Positions 8,419 to 17,032 of a stretch of DNA of 64,000 nt are shown here, one piece after another. The stretch comes from Promethearchaeota archaeon (GTDB taxonomy: Archaea > Asgardarchaeota > Lokiarchaeia > Sigyniarchaeales > SOKP01): the NCBI GenBank assembly GCA_016840165.1, contig JAEOSU010000072.1, forward strand, positions 248,001-312,000, in the 5' to 3' direction. The notes under the pieces are model-generated. The model ran no database searches. It saw nothing but the letters and a program-made list of their open reading frames with translations, and had not been told where the DNA came from. The stretch's first letter is position 1; each line of letters opens with the position of its first letter. The position numbers and the translations under genes are program-made.

Positions 8419-9042
8419 ATGACAGCTAATACTCAAAAAGGAATGGAAATTGAGTTAAATCATAATCAATTTACTTTATTAGGGTTAGTTTCTGAAGGAG
8501 AGCCAGAATATCAGTATCAAGCAACATATCCATACATGATAAATAAAAAAATAAAGGAGAGAGGTATGGAGGCATGGACAAATATAGGAGAAATGGGCAG
8601 ATCGTCTATTTACCGAATTTTAAAAGAATTAGAATCATTGAAACTTATTACTCACTATACTGAAGAAGTAGATAATAGAAGGCGTAAAGTGTATTCTATT
8701 ACAGAAAAGGGAATTACTCTTTTAAAGAAAAGAATATACGAGGTTATAAGTAACTTTATAGGAAAAAACGATGAAGATTTTTATGTTGCATTTTCCATGC
8801 TTCCACTCTTGAGTCAAGAACAACAAATTGAAGCATTCACTAAATCAATTGAAAAGATAACAAATCATATAGAGGAATTAGAAGAAATGCTAAAACAAAA
8901 TGCTCAATTCCCTCTTAATGTTACTGGATTATTTATGCATCCTATTGAAATCCTTAAAACGGATGCTAAATTTCTCAGATGGGTATTAGAAGAATTAAAA
9001 AAAGGAAAAGGAAAAGTAAGGTTTAGTGATTATAATAAATAA
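8419..9042 (+). CDS. PadR-family transcriptional regulator
   Basis: The 207-residue protein starts with a PadR winged helix: FTLLGLVSEGE, YPYMINKKIKER, then MGRSSIYRILKELESLKLITHYTEE and the wing RRRKVYSITEKG (about 20-105). The C-terminal half is helical and Glu/Lys-rich, as in the Vir_C-type dimerisation domain of PadR-s2 members. PadR proteins are usually ligand-released repressors of the detoxification genes beside them. It heads a same-strand run reaching 15489 with short gaps, and its promoter has repeat half-sites around the TATA box, so autoregulation is likely. Confidence 0.85.
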   Translation: MTANTQKGMEIELNHNQFTLLGLVSEGEPEYQYQATYPYMINKKIKERGMEAWTNIGEMGRSSIYRILKELESLKLITHYTEEVDNRRRKVYSITEKGITLLKKRIYEVISNFIGKNDEDFYVAFSMLPLLSQEQQIEAFTKSIEKITNHIEELEEMLKQNAQFPLNVTGLFMHPIEILKTDAKFLRWVLEELKKGKGKVRFSDYNK

Positions 9043-9086
9043 CAGAGCAAATTGATATATAATAATATAGATTAGGTGATTTTAAG

Positions 9087-10223
9087 ATGAAATATATTAT
9101 AAAGGATTTTGTTCATAGAATAGGACAGCACTGTGAGTCATCTTCGATGCGTGATTTATTCGAATACTACGGATTTCCTATGTCCGAGGCAATGGCATTT
9201 GGTCTTGACGGAACTATGGGATTTGGATTTTTCGATAGCACAGGTCAAAGTTCATTTATTCCAAATACTGAAGTTCCCTTTTTTATTGGGGGAAAACAAG
9301 GAACGATAGAGCCTAATAGCCTAGCGTGTCGATTATTAGGAATTAGTTTAAGGAAACAATCGTTTACAAGTACTAATAAAGCGTGGGAGGAATCCATAAA
9401 ATTAATAGATCAAGATACGCCTCTCCTTATAAGAGTCGATATTGCTTATATGCCATATGAAGATTTTGATACAGAACTTGAGGTAGCTCATTTTGGTGGG
9501 CATGCTGTCACGTTGGGGGGATATAATGACCAGAAGGAAATAGCATATATTGGTGATACCGAATTTGAGGGATTTCAAGAAGTTCCAGTGAAAGTTCTCA
9601 AGGAAGCAAGAAGTTCAACTCATGGACCTAAATTTTTACATCCCAAAAATACACAATTTTCTATGACTCCTCGACCTGATGGAAAACATCCCCCATTAGC
9701 AGCAGGTATAAAATTAGCGATCCAACAAGTTGTTAATAATATGCTACGACCATCAATGAACTTTAATGGAATCCAAGGATTAAAAGGATTTGCCAAATCA
9801 ATTCTTACATGGGGGGAAAAACTTAAAAAAAGTATCATAGATTCTAAAAGTGAACATATTTCTTTAGCTCATCTGATGTTTGAGCTTATATATGGATATA
9901 TTGAAACCTGGGGTACAGGAGGAGGTTCATTCCGTAGACTCTATAAAGACTTCTTAGTTGAACTAAATCAGCATTCTGAGCTTAGAGAAGGTTCTAGAGC
10001 GTGGAGTTCTGATGAATTTAGCATTCTTGAAGAAGTTATCCCATTAATTGGTGATTCTGCCGATAAGTGGACTTATATCGCAGAAATTCTGAAGAAATCG
10101 GTGGATGAATATAAAGATGACTGTTTAAATCATGTTGATTTCGGTCAATTACACAATATAGCAATTGATATCTTAACTAAAGAAGAGGAAGCATTCAAAA
10201 AATTATCAAAACTTAAAATTTAG
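9087..10223 (+). CDS. BtrH-like N-terminal domain protein (DUF4872 type)
   Basis: The 378-residue protein has the BtrH_N pattern: HCESSSMRDLFEYYG at residues 15-29, with Cys16 as the likely nucleophile, then AHFGGHAVTLGGYND near 135 and YIGDTEFEGFQEVPVKVL near 155, giving a Cys-His-Asp arrangement of papain-like enzymes. The C-terminal half is helical, matching DUF4872. BtrH in butirosin synthesis transfers an acyl side chain from a carrier protein, but most members are uncharacterised and could be peptidases or amide transferases. It lies 44 bases after the PadR gene in the same run. Confidence 0.65.
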   Translation: MKYIIKDFVHRIGQHCESSSMRDLFEYYGFPMSEAMAFGLDGTMGFGFFDSTGQSSFIPNTEVPFFIGGKQGTIEPNSLACRLLGISLRKQSFTSTNKAWEESIKLIDQDTPLLIRVDIAYMPYEDFDTELEVAHFGGHAVTLGGYNDQKEIAYIGDTEFEGFQEVPVKVLKEARSSTHGPKFLHPKNTQFSMTPRPDGKHPPLAAGIKLAIQQVVNNMLRPSMNFNGIQGLKGFAKSILTWGEKLKKSIIDSKSEHISLAHLMFELIYGYIETWGTGGGSFRRLYKDFLVELNQHSELREGSRAWSSDEFSILEEVIPLIGDSADKWTYIAEILKKSVDEYKDDCLNHVDFGQLHNIAIDILTKEEEAFKKLSKLKI

Positions 10224-10234
10224 GTGTGCAATAA

Positions 10235-10663
10235 ATGGAAAATAATAACTTAGCAGCACCATGTGGAATGTATTGTGGGATGTGCCGACAATACTTAGCT
10301 TTAAAAAAAGGACTATTAGAAGAGAAAGGTTTGAAATTAGGTTGTCAAGGATGTCGAATACGAAATAAAAATTGTGTATTTATAAGGAGAGACTGTTCCA
10401 AATTAAGAAAGAAGGAAATTGAGTATTGCTATGAATGCGAGGAAATGCCTTGCAATAACCTCAAGAAAATTGATAAAATATACATAGATAGGTATTCTCT
10501 AAGTTTCATAAAAAACTTAAGAAGAATTGAAGAGATTGGAGTAAAGTCATGGCTTCAAGAGCAAAAAGAACTCTACACTTGCCCAGAATGTGGAGGGGAA
10601 ATTTGTATTCATGATGGGGAGTGCTATGATTGTGGTTTAAAAATAAATCCAAATATAGGGTAA
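10235..10663 (+). CDS. Cys-rich DUF3795-type protein, first copy
   Basis: The 142-residue protein has the DUF3795 head APCGMYCGMCRQY (residues 8-20), then GCQGCR, NCVFIRRDC, YCYECEEMPCN and a C-terminal zinc-ribbon-like pair CPECGGEICIHDGECYDCG. The many CxxC pairs imply bound zinc or iron-sulfur. DUF3795 proteins have no known function. The gene is 12 bases after the BtrH-like gene and ten bases before a paralogue of the same design, so a tandem duplication is likely. Confidence 0.7.
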   Translation: MENNNLAAPCGMYCGMCRQYLALKKGLLEEKGLKLGCQGCRIRNKNCVFIRRDCSKLRKKEIEYCYECEEMPCNNLKKIDKIYIDRYSLSFIKNLRRIEEIGVKSWLQEQKELYTCPECGGEICIHDGECYDCGLKINPNIG

Positions 10664-10672
10664 GAGTAAGAA

Positions 10673-11089
10673 ATGATAGAGGAAAAAGTAAGTTATTGTG
10701 GTTTATATTGTGGAGCATGCCCTTCTTTTCATAAAGGAACGTGTTTAGGATGTAGATCAGAGGATAAAAATCAGAGTAGAAAATCCAAGTGGAGTTGTAA
10801 AATTCGAAAATGTTGTATTGAGGTAAAAAAGATTGAACATTGTGGTCAATGTGAAGATTTCCCGTGCAAAGAAATGAATCGAAAGCTCATTAATTCGCAT
10901 CAAAATGATCCTAGATTTGAATATCGCCATAAAATACCTCAAAATATGAAAGCTCTTAATAAGTTGGGTCTCAGAGAATGGGCTCAAGCTCAAGCAAAAT
11001 TATGGTGTTGTATAGATTGTGGAAAACCCATAATTTTTTATTATAATAAATGTAGTGTATGTGGAAAAGAAAAGAATAAAAATGTCTGA
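10673..11089 (+). CDS. Cys-rich DUF3795-type protein, second copy
   Basis: This 138-residue protein repeats the layout of the gene before it: VSYCGLYCGACPSFHKGTC, then CRSED, SCKIRKCC, HCGQCEDFPCKEMN and a C-terminal ribbon CCIDCGKPIIFYYNKCSVCG. The region around RLEEIGVKSWLQEQ of the first copy matches LNKLGLREWAQAQ here, supporting duplication. Its last eight bases overlap the start of the methyltransferase gene, so translation is coupled. Function unknown; metal or thiol chemistry is suggested by Cys content. Confidence 0.7.
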   Translation: MIEEKVSYCGLYCGACPSFHKGTCLGCRSEDKNQSRKSKWSCKIRKCCIEVKKIEHCGQCEDFPCKEMNRKLINSHQNDPRFEYRHKIPQNMKALNKLGLREWAQAQAKLWCCIDCGKPIIFYYNKCSVCGKEKNKNV

Positions 11090-11753
11090 AAAAATATTAA
11101 AAGAATTGGATGCTGAGGGGCTTCGAAATGTTTTTCTTAAATACACGAGAAAGGCATTTAAAAGTCTCCCAAAGATCGATAATCCTCGCATTCTTGATGT
11201 TGGATGTGGTACAGGTCAACCGAGTCTAGAGTTGCTCAAATTAAGTGATGGTGAGATCTATGGAATTGACATTGATCAGGGCGCATTAGATAAATTAAAA
11301 TTTAAAATTAAACAAAAAGGACTATCGGATAGGCTGAGAATTTATAATTATTCTATATATAATACCCAATTTGATGATGACATGTTTGACATAATATGGG
11401 AAGAAGGAGTATTGCATTTGCTTAAAATTGAAAAAGCTTTAGCTGAATGTAAGAGAGTGTTAAAATTCAATGGATTCATGGTTACAGGGGAAACAACTAG
11501 CTGGGCAGGGAAAAGTCTTAAAATATTCCCTAAATTTGGTTTTAAATTAATAAAAGAAATAAAATGGGAAAGAGAATGTTGGTGGACAGAATATTACGCT
11601 CCTTTAGAAAAAAAAATAAAAATCTTGAAAAATAAATATGGAAATATTGAAAGGATTGAGCAAATTAGACGACATCTTAGGGAAATAGAAATGGTTAAAA
11701 AAAATCCCTCAAAATTTGATTGTACAACTTATATAATGCAAAAAATTAAATAG
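11082..11753 (+). CDS. Class I SAM-dependent methyltransferase
   Basis: From the ATG at 11082 the product is 223 residues; an upstream ATG at 11055 lies deep in the previous gene and is less likely. Motif I is ILDVGCGTGQPSLELL (about 37-52), the strand-2 acid is in IYGIDIDQG, and FDIIWEEGVLHLL matches motif III. The segment after it contains Trp-rich ECWWTEYYAPLE. The start overlaps the DUF3795 gene by eight bases and the stop is 15 bases before the UvrA-like gene, so all are in one transcript. The substrate is unknown, possibly the toxin or DNA ligand handled by the island. Confidence 0.8.
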   Translation: MSEKILKELDAEGLRNVFLKYTRKAFKSLPKIDNPRILDVGCGTGQPSLELLKLSDGEIYGIDIDQGALDKLKFKIKQKGLSDRLRIYNYSIYNTQFDDDMFDIIWEEGVLHLLKIEKALAECKRVLKFNGFMVTGETTSWAGKSLKIFPKFGFKLIKEIKWERECWWTEYYAPLEKKIKILKNKYGNIERIEQIRRHLREIEMVKKNPSKFDCTTYIMQKIK

Positions 11754-11768
11754 AGGATGAGTGAATAA

Positions 11769-14270
11769 ATGGATTTTATAAAAGTAAGAGGCGCAAGAAT
11801 TCATAATTTAAAAAATGTAGATGTAGATATTCCCAAAGGAAAATTGATTCTTATAACCGGCGTATCTGGCTCAGGGAAGTCTAGTTTAGCATTTGATATC
11901 ATATTTGATGAGGGGATGAATCGTTATCTGCAATCAATCGGCTTCCCACCTAAATTTGAGGATGAAAAACCGTTTGATATGATTGATGGGTTAAGTCCTA
12001 CGGTTGCTGTAGAACAAAGAACAACAAGAGTATTTAATCCTCGTTCGACAGTTGGAACTAAAACAGGTCTTTATGCCCTCCTACGTATGTTATATGCCAC
12101 AGAGGGAATCTTAATTTGCCCAATTTGTAAAGAACCAGTCAATCAAGCTACTTTGGAATGCGAATTATGTGGAATGGTAGTTGATCGAAAACAAATAAAA
12201 CATTTTTCCTTCAATGAACCATCAGGAATGTGTTTAGAATGCAAAGGGAGAGGCTATAAAATGTTTTTAACAGAAGATATGATTGTTCAAGATTATAATC
12301 GGAATCTAATAGAAATCACTAAAGCTGGATCTGCTGTATTTGCAGATCAAATTAGATTTGTAGAACAATTACCAAGATTTTATAATTTTGACATTAATAC
12401 TCCCTATAAAGACTTGCCAGATGAAATAAAACAAATTTTCTTATATGGAAGTGGAAAAAAACTGAAGTTTCAATGGGAGTCGAAAACATTCTCTGGAGAA
12501 TTGGAACGAGAATTTGAAGGCGTTATCCCTCATATTAAGCGAGCTTTAAGTGAGAGTAAGAGTGCATATCGACGACACAAGATTCATAGTAATTACATGG
12601 CAAAAAGGAAATGTGATGAATGTGATGGATATAGAATAAATAAAGAAGCACAAGAGATAAAGATTGAGGGCAAACATATTGGTGAATTAGCAGAAATGCC
12701 TATTGATGATTTGATTGGCTATTTGGATAAATTACCAAGAAGTAATTTTAATAGCCCACAAGGCTCATCAGTTCTAGATTTAATCCTAGTAAGTCTTAAT
12801 CGCATGGTGAGGGTTGGATTAAAATATCTACATTTAAATCGAACATTACCAACTCTAAGCGGGGGAGAATTACAAAGATTATCACTAATGACTCATTTAG
12901 ATGGAGGGCTAGATTCATTAATATACATATTAGATGAACCAAGTATGAGTTTGCATGAGCGTGAAAAGGATTCTTTAGTAGTTATATTGGAGGAACTAAA
13001 AGATTTGGGGAATTCTGTAATAATTGTTGAACATGATAGACGATTTATTAATATTGCTGATGAAATTATTGACATTGGTCCTGGAGCAGGTGTGAATGGT
13101 GGTCGAGTTGTATTCCAAGGAAATATAAAAAAGATTAAGGAAATTGAAGAGTCTTATACTGGTCAGTTTCTCGCAGATAAAATCCACTTGCCAATTAAAT
13201 TAGAAGATGACCGAAAATCAATTGATAGCGAGACCAGATATCTCACAATTAAAAATGCAACAACTAATAATCTTCAAAACATAACTGTTAATATCCCATT
13301 AGGAATGATGGTAGGTATTGCAGGAGTTTCTGGATCTGGTAAGAGTTCACTTATATTAGATACCCTTGTCCCACTACTAAAACCCCTCTTCAAACGAGGA
13401 AGTAATAGCAATAAAAAAGAAAAAAATGATAATGGAACCAACGAAGAGGATGAGGAAGATCTATTAGAATATTCTGGAACTTTAGAAGGTTGGGATAACT
13501 TAGATAATGTAGTGGTTATTAATCAAAAACCGATATCCCGAGTAAAAACCTCTACTCCTTGTTCTTATATAGGAATTTGGGGTAAAATAAGAAGCATTTT
13601 TGCTAAAACTACAGAAGCAAAGAAAAGGAAATATACACCTGGTCACTTCTCTTATAACTCCGAAAGTGGAAGGTGTCCGATATGCAAAGGAAGCGGGGAA
13701 CAAGATTTACAAATATCATTTATTAGCAGTTTCTCGATTCCTTGTAAGGAATGTAAAGGATCACGGTATAAACCAGAAATTTTAGATATAACTTTCAAGG
13801 GCAAAAATGTTGCTGAAGTACTTGATATAACCGTAAGTGAAGCGCTAGATTTATTCAAGTCTCAAAAAAGTATCTACAATGTTCTCAAGATCTTAGATGA
13901 TATTGGTATGGGTTATATGGCTTTAGGACAACCTGCACCAACTCTTAGTGGCGGTGAAGCTCAGCGAGTTAAACTTGCGAAGGAACTTGGAAAACTTCGG
14001 AAAGGAAACTCACTGTATATTCTTGATGAGCCTACGGTAGGTTTAGCATTTTATGATGCTATTAAACTTGTAGAGCTATTAGAGAAACTTGTTCAAGAAG
14101 GGAATAGTGTGATTATTATTGAACATGATCCAGAGATTCTCTCCTATACGGATTATATTATTGAATTGGGACCAGAAGGGGGACCAAAAGGAGGAGAGAT
14201 AATTGCAGAGGGCCCACCAATTAAAATTAAGTCAAATGAGTATTCAAATACTGGTCCATATTTAAACTAA
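11769..14270 (+). CDS. UvrA-like ABC ATPase, short (UvrA2-type) form
   Basis: The 833-residue protein has two UvrA ATPase halves: Walker A GVSGSGKSS near 30-38 and near 518-526, signatures PTLSGGELQR and APTLSGGEAQR, and Walker B YILDEPSMS and YILDEPTVG. A zinc site is formed by CPICKGSG and CKECKGS near 640-665, and another Cys group CPICKEP/CELCG lies in the first half. It is about 100 residues shorter than genomic UvrA, mostly where UvrA binds UvrB, which fits the UvrA2 class linked to resistance to DNA-binding drugs. An acidic linker (NEEDEEDLLE) follows the second Walker A. No uvrB or uvrC is nearby. Confidence 0.8.
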   Translation: MDFIKVRGARIHNLKNVDVDIPKGKLILITGVSGSGKSSLAFDIIFDEGMNRYLQSIGFPPKFEDEKPFDMIDGLSPTVAVEQRTTRVFNPRSTVGTKTGLYALLRMLYATEGILICPICKEPVNQATLECELCGMVVDRKQIKHFSFNEPSGMCLECKGRGYKMFLTEDMIVQDYNRNLIEITKAGSAVFADQIRFVEQLPRFYNFDINTPYKDLPDEIKQIFLYGSGKKLKFQWESKTFSGELEREFEGVIPHIKRALSESKSAYRRHKIHSNYMAKRKCDECDGYRINKEAQEIKIEGKHIGELAEMPIDDLIGYLDKLPRSNFNSPQGSSVLDLILVSLNRMVRVGLKYLHLNRTLPTLSGGELQRLSLMTHLDGGLDSLIYILDEPSMSLHEREKDSLVVILEELKDLGNSVIIVEHDRRFINIADEIIDIGPGAGVNGGRVVFQGNIKKIKEIEESYTGQFLADKIHLPIKLEDDRKSIDSETRYLTIKNATTNNLQNITVNIPLGMMVGIAGVSGSGKSSLILDTLVPLLKPLFKRGSNSNKKEKNDNGTNEEDEEDLLEYSGTLEGWDNLDNVVVINQKPISRVKTSTPCSYIGIWGKIRSIFAKTTEAKKRKYTPGHFSYNSESGRCPICKGSGEQDLQISFISSFSIPCKECKGSRYKPEILDITFKGKNVAEVLDITVSEALDLFKSQKSIYNVLKILDDIGMGYMALGQPAPTLSGGEAQRVKLAKELGKLRKGNSLYILDEPTVGLAFYDAIKLVELLEKLVQEGNSVIIIEHDPEILSYTDYIIELGPEGGPKGGEIIAEGPPIKIKSNEYSNTGPYLN

Positions 14271-14298
14271 GTTTAAGTATAGTAGGATTATAGAGAAT

Positions 14299-14367
14299 AT
14301 GATTATTCAAATTATAGGTGTCAAAGAGAATAATCTCAAAAATATTTATGTATCCATTAAAGATTAG
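14299..14367 (+). pseudogene. N-terminal fragment of a second UvrA-like gene
   Basis: A 22-codon frame from ATG 14299 to TAG 14365-14367 reads MIIQIIGVKENNLKNIYVSI before KD and the stop. This matches the start of UvrA proteins (IxVxGAxxNNLKNIxVxIP) and aligns with residues 1-22 of the complete gene just upstream (IKVRGARIHNLKNVDVDIP). It begins 28 bases after that gene ends. It looks like what is left of a tandem UvrA copy after deletion. Confidence 0.65.
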
Positions 14368-14401
14368 GAAAGCTCAAATATATAGAAAAACTGAAAATAT
14401 C

Positions 14402-15016
14402 ATGGAAAACCTCAAAAAAAAGGATTTTGTACCTGAGAGTCTTGTTAATGAATCAATATCAAATCCAGAAATTCTAAAAGAATTAGTAAATAATCTACTC
14501 AAAAAGGAGGATACAATCAGGTATAATAGCCATAAAGTATTACTGTTAGTGAGCGAAGCTAATCCTGAGATCCTATATCCTGAATGGGTTTTCTTCGTTA
14601 ATCTATTAAAGAGTAAAAATAATTTTCATAAAGTAATTGGTATTCAAATTTTAGCAAATCTTTCTAAAGTTGATACTCTAAACAAATTTGAAAATATTTA
14701 TGATGACTACTGTGATTTACTTGATGCGAAAAGCGTGATGACGACAGCACATTTAGCAGCGAATATAGGTAAGATAGCTAAGAATAAACCAAACTTAAGA
14801 GAGAAGTTAACTCAAGTATTATTAGATATAGATAAAACTCATCATGAAATTGGTCGAAAAGATTTAATTAAAGCGTCAGTTATTGACTCTTTTACGGAAT
14901 ATTTCAATGAGATAAAAAATAAAGAAGAAATAATAAGATTTGTAGATGCGCAATTGAAGAGTAAAAGTCCTAAAACGAAAAAAAAAGCTGAAGAATTTCT
15001 TAAAAAATTTAAGTAA
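14402..15016 (+). CDS. HEAT/ARM-like helical repeat protein
   Basis: The frame is open from a GTG at 14318, but its first 28 codons overlap the UvrA fragment and look non-coding, so the ATG at 14402 (204 residues) is preferred. The product is all-helical, with repeated units such as NPEILKELVNNLLKKEDTIRYNSHKVLLLVSE and KVIGIQILANLSKVDT, typical of HEAT-like scaffolds. It ends in a Lys-rich tail. Such proteins bind other proteins or DNA (AlkD-type glycosylases share the fold, but no catalytic residue can be assigned). It belongs to the PadR-led run. Confidence 0.5.
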   Translation: MENLKKKDFVPESLVNESISNPEILKELVNNLLKKEDTIRYNSHKVLLLVSEANPEILYPEWVFFVNLLKSKNNFHKVIGIQILANLSKVDTLNKFENIYDDYCDLLDAKSVMTTAHLAANIGKIAKNKPNLREKLTQVLLDIDKTHHEIGRKDLIKASVIDSFTEYFNEIKNKEEIIRFVDAQLKSKSPKTKKKAEEFLKKFK

Positions 15017-15081
15017 ATAGAGCGATATATACTAATAATAAATAATTATAGTCAAATAAAAAAAAAGGAGATAGGGAATTT

Positions 15082-15489
15082 ATGAGAAATTCGCTACACC
15101 ATGCCCATCTATTTGCGACCAATGTTGATGAAAGCATTAAATTTTACAAAGAAATGTTTGGAGCTAAGTTATTATTCGATTTGGAAATGGCAGGAGCTCG
15201 AAATATAATGATTCAGATTGGAACATCAAAAATCAATTTCTATGATCAACCCCCTAAAGATCTAGGGCGAGGTACGATCCATCATTTAGGAATTGAAACT
15301 GATAATTTAGAAGCTCTCGTAGAACATATGAAGAGTAAGGGTTTTCAATTTAGGAAAGATATAAGAAGTTTTGGTCCTATGAAATATGTTATGGCAGGAG
15401 CTCCTGATAATGTACTTTTAGAGCTTTTTGAGGTAGTTAAAGATAAATTACCACAAGATCAATATGAATTAATATCATCATTGGACTAA
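15082..15489 (+). CDS. VOC (glyoxalase/bleomycin-resistance) family protein
   Basis: The 135-residue protein shows two beta-alpha-beta-beta-beta modules: LHHAHLFATNVDESIKFYKEMFGAKLLFD and TIHHLGIETDNLEALVEHMKSKGFQF, with metal-ligand candidates His6 or His8, Glu-rich ends (LLELFEV) and His in TIHHLG. VOC proteins include methylmalonyl-CoA epimerase, glyoxalase and drug-sequestering proteins. A strong AAAGGAGA ribosome binding site precedes the ATG. It is the last gene of the PadR-led run, and with the UvrA2-like gene it favours a resistance role, though methylmalonyl-CoA epimerase remains possible. Confidence 0.75.
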   Translation: MRNSLHHAHLFATNVDESIKFYKEMFGAKLLFDLEMAGARNIMIQIGTSKINFYDQPPKDLGRGTIHHLGIETDNLEALVEHMKSKGFQFRKDIRSFGPMKYVMAGAPDNVLLELFEVVKDKLPQDQYELISSLD

Positions 15490-15636
15490 TTATAAGTGAG
15501 ACTATTCTAATAAGAAATATTCAAATCAATACTATTTATAACTAATTTTCTAATTTAAAAATATCACAAAAACAATTATTACACCTCTAAAATGTTATAT
15601 TGTAAAAATTAGGATTTTTGTGAATAATTATTCATG

Positions 15637-15677
15637 TGTCACATCATTGTGACAGGATTGTGACAACATTTAAATAT
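15637..15677 (+). promoter_or_regulatory. Actin-gene promoter with a palindromic operator
   Basis: A perfect inverted repeat, TGTCACATCATTGTGACA (15637-15654, seven-base arms), is followed by a third half-site TGTGACA (15659-15665) and directly by a TATA-like TTTAAATAT (15669-15677). The operator therefore sits where the B recognition element and activators bind. The transcript would start near 15700, leaving roughly 150 bases of leader before the actin start. Nothing else was seen in the 360-base gap 15490-15849. The binding regulator is unknown. Confidence 0.5.
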
Positions 15678-15849
15678 TATAATTAGTTTTATCTTATTAA
15701 AATCAAATGCTGGAATAAATCTTTAGTTATTAATGTATTAAACAAGATCAGAGAAATTACAGGATATGTTGATTTAATTAAAACTTAATAGCCTAATGAG
15801 AAATTGTAGCATTATACCAACAATAAGTAAAGTCATGGAGAATTATGAT

Positions 15850-16986
15850 ATGAAAGATATTAATTTTAAGAAAGCAATTATAATAGATAATGGAACAGGA
15901 ATCTCTAAGAATGGTTTTGGTGGTGAAGATCAACCGAGATCAGTTTTTCCAACTATGATGGGAACTCCAAAATACGGAACAGTAATGCCTGATGTAAAAC
16001 ATTTCTCAAGAGAGCATTATATTGGAGAGGAAGCAATGGAACTGAAAGGTCTATTGAATCTTAAATTTCCAATTGAACACGGGATTGTGGAAGATTGGCC
16101 TGCAATGGAAAGACTTTGGCATTATACTTTTTATACAGATTTAAGGGTTGATCCTTCAGAGTATCCAGTTCTTCTTACTGAAGCACCATTAAATCCTCGC
16201 CAAAATAGAGAAAAAATGGCTGAAATTATGTTCGAAACATTCAATGTTCCTGCGTTATATATTGCTATGCAAGCAGTCTTATCATTATATGCTTCAGGAA
16301 GAACTACAGGGACAGTAATAGATATAGGAGATGGAGTTTCTCACATCGTTCCAATTTATGAAGGATTTGCTTTAAGTCATGCGATAGAAAGGATTGATTT
16401 AGCTGGACGGGATGTAACAAAATATATGAAAAGATTATTGCGTCAGAATGGTTATTCATTTACCACTAGTGCAGAAACAGAAATTGTAAGAGATATTAAA
16501 GAGAAGTTGTGTTATGTTGCAATTGATCCTGAAAAAGAACTTTTACTTTCAAAGAAAGTTAGCGGTATGAATAAACATTACATGTTACCAGATGGAGAGA
16601 CCGTGAGTCTAGGCATTGAAAGATTTTTAGCACCTGAGTGTTTCTTTAATCCCTCAGTTATTGGAAAAGAATTAGAACCTATTGATGAACTTATTGTCAG
16701 TGCAATAACTGAGTGTGATGTTGATCTTCGAAGAGATCTTTATAGCAATATTGTTCTGTCTGGTGGATCTACAATGTTTCCTGGTATTAAAGAAAGAATA
16801 ATTAAAGAAATAAAAGAAATGATCTCTGAATCTGTGGATGTTAGGATCATCAGCCCACCCGAACGAATGTATTCCGTTTGGATTGGAGGTTCGATTTTGG
16901 GCTCATTAAAGACCTTTCATAGAATGTGGATCACAAGGCGAGAATACAAGGAATTTGGACCAACGATAATTCATCGTTGTTTCTAA
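15850..16986 (+). CDS. Actin (Asgard archaeal actin, lokiactin-type)
   Basis: The protein closely follows eukaryotic actin: phosphate loop 1 [17 protein letters not shown], the segment [57 protein letters not shown], phosphate loop 2 [27 protein letters not shown], the adenosine motif [20 protein letters not shown] and the end GPTIIHRCF, matching actin's C-terminal HRKCF. The ATG at 15850 has a GGAG nine bases upstream and gives 378 residues, the actin length; the frame is open from an ATG at 15796. It should form filaments with ATP. In phosphate loop 2 the usual Ser is Ile (DIGDG), a point to check. Such proteins are known from Asgard archaea. Confidence 0.95.
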   Translation: MKDINFKKAIIIDNGTGISKNGFGGEDQPRSVFPTMMGTPKYGTVMPDVKHFSREHYIGEEAMELKGLLNLKFPIEHGIVEDWPAMERLWHYTFYTDLRVDPSEYPVLLTEAPLNPRQNREKMAEIMFETFNVPALYIAMQAVLSLYASGRTTGTVIDIGDGVSHIVPIYEGFALSHAIERIDLAGRDVTKYMKRLLRQNGYSFTTSAETEIVRDIKEKLCYVAIDPEKELLLSKKVSGMNKHYMLPDGETVSLGIERFLAPECFFNPSVIGKELEPIDELIVSAITECDVDLRRDLYSNIVLSGGSTMFPGIKERIIKEIKEMISESVDVRIISPPERMYSVWIGGSILGSLKTFHRMWITRREYKEFGPTIIHRCF

Positions 16987-17032
16987 TAAAAGTATTATTT
17001 TTTTAATTTCCCTTAACGAGGAAAATAAAAAT

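Noticed and set aside
11769..14270. Genomic UvrA of nucleotide excision repair
   Set aside because: It is about 100 residues shorter in the UvrB-binding area and sits in a PadR-led gene run without uvrB or uvrC.
8419..15489. Natural-product biosynthesis cluster because of the BtrH-like and methyltransferase genes
   Set aside because: No carrier protein, synthase, adenylation or precursor peptide gene is seen; resistance or detoxification fits better.
15850..16986. Eukaryotic contamination suggested by the actin gene
   Set aside because: The gene has no intron, has an archaeal-type TATA box and ribosome binding site, and is flanked on both sides by archaeal genes with the same base usage.
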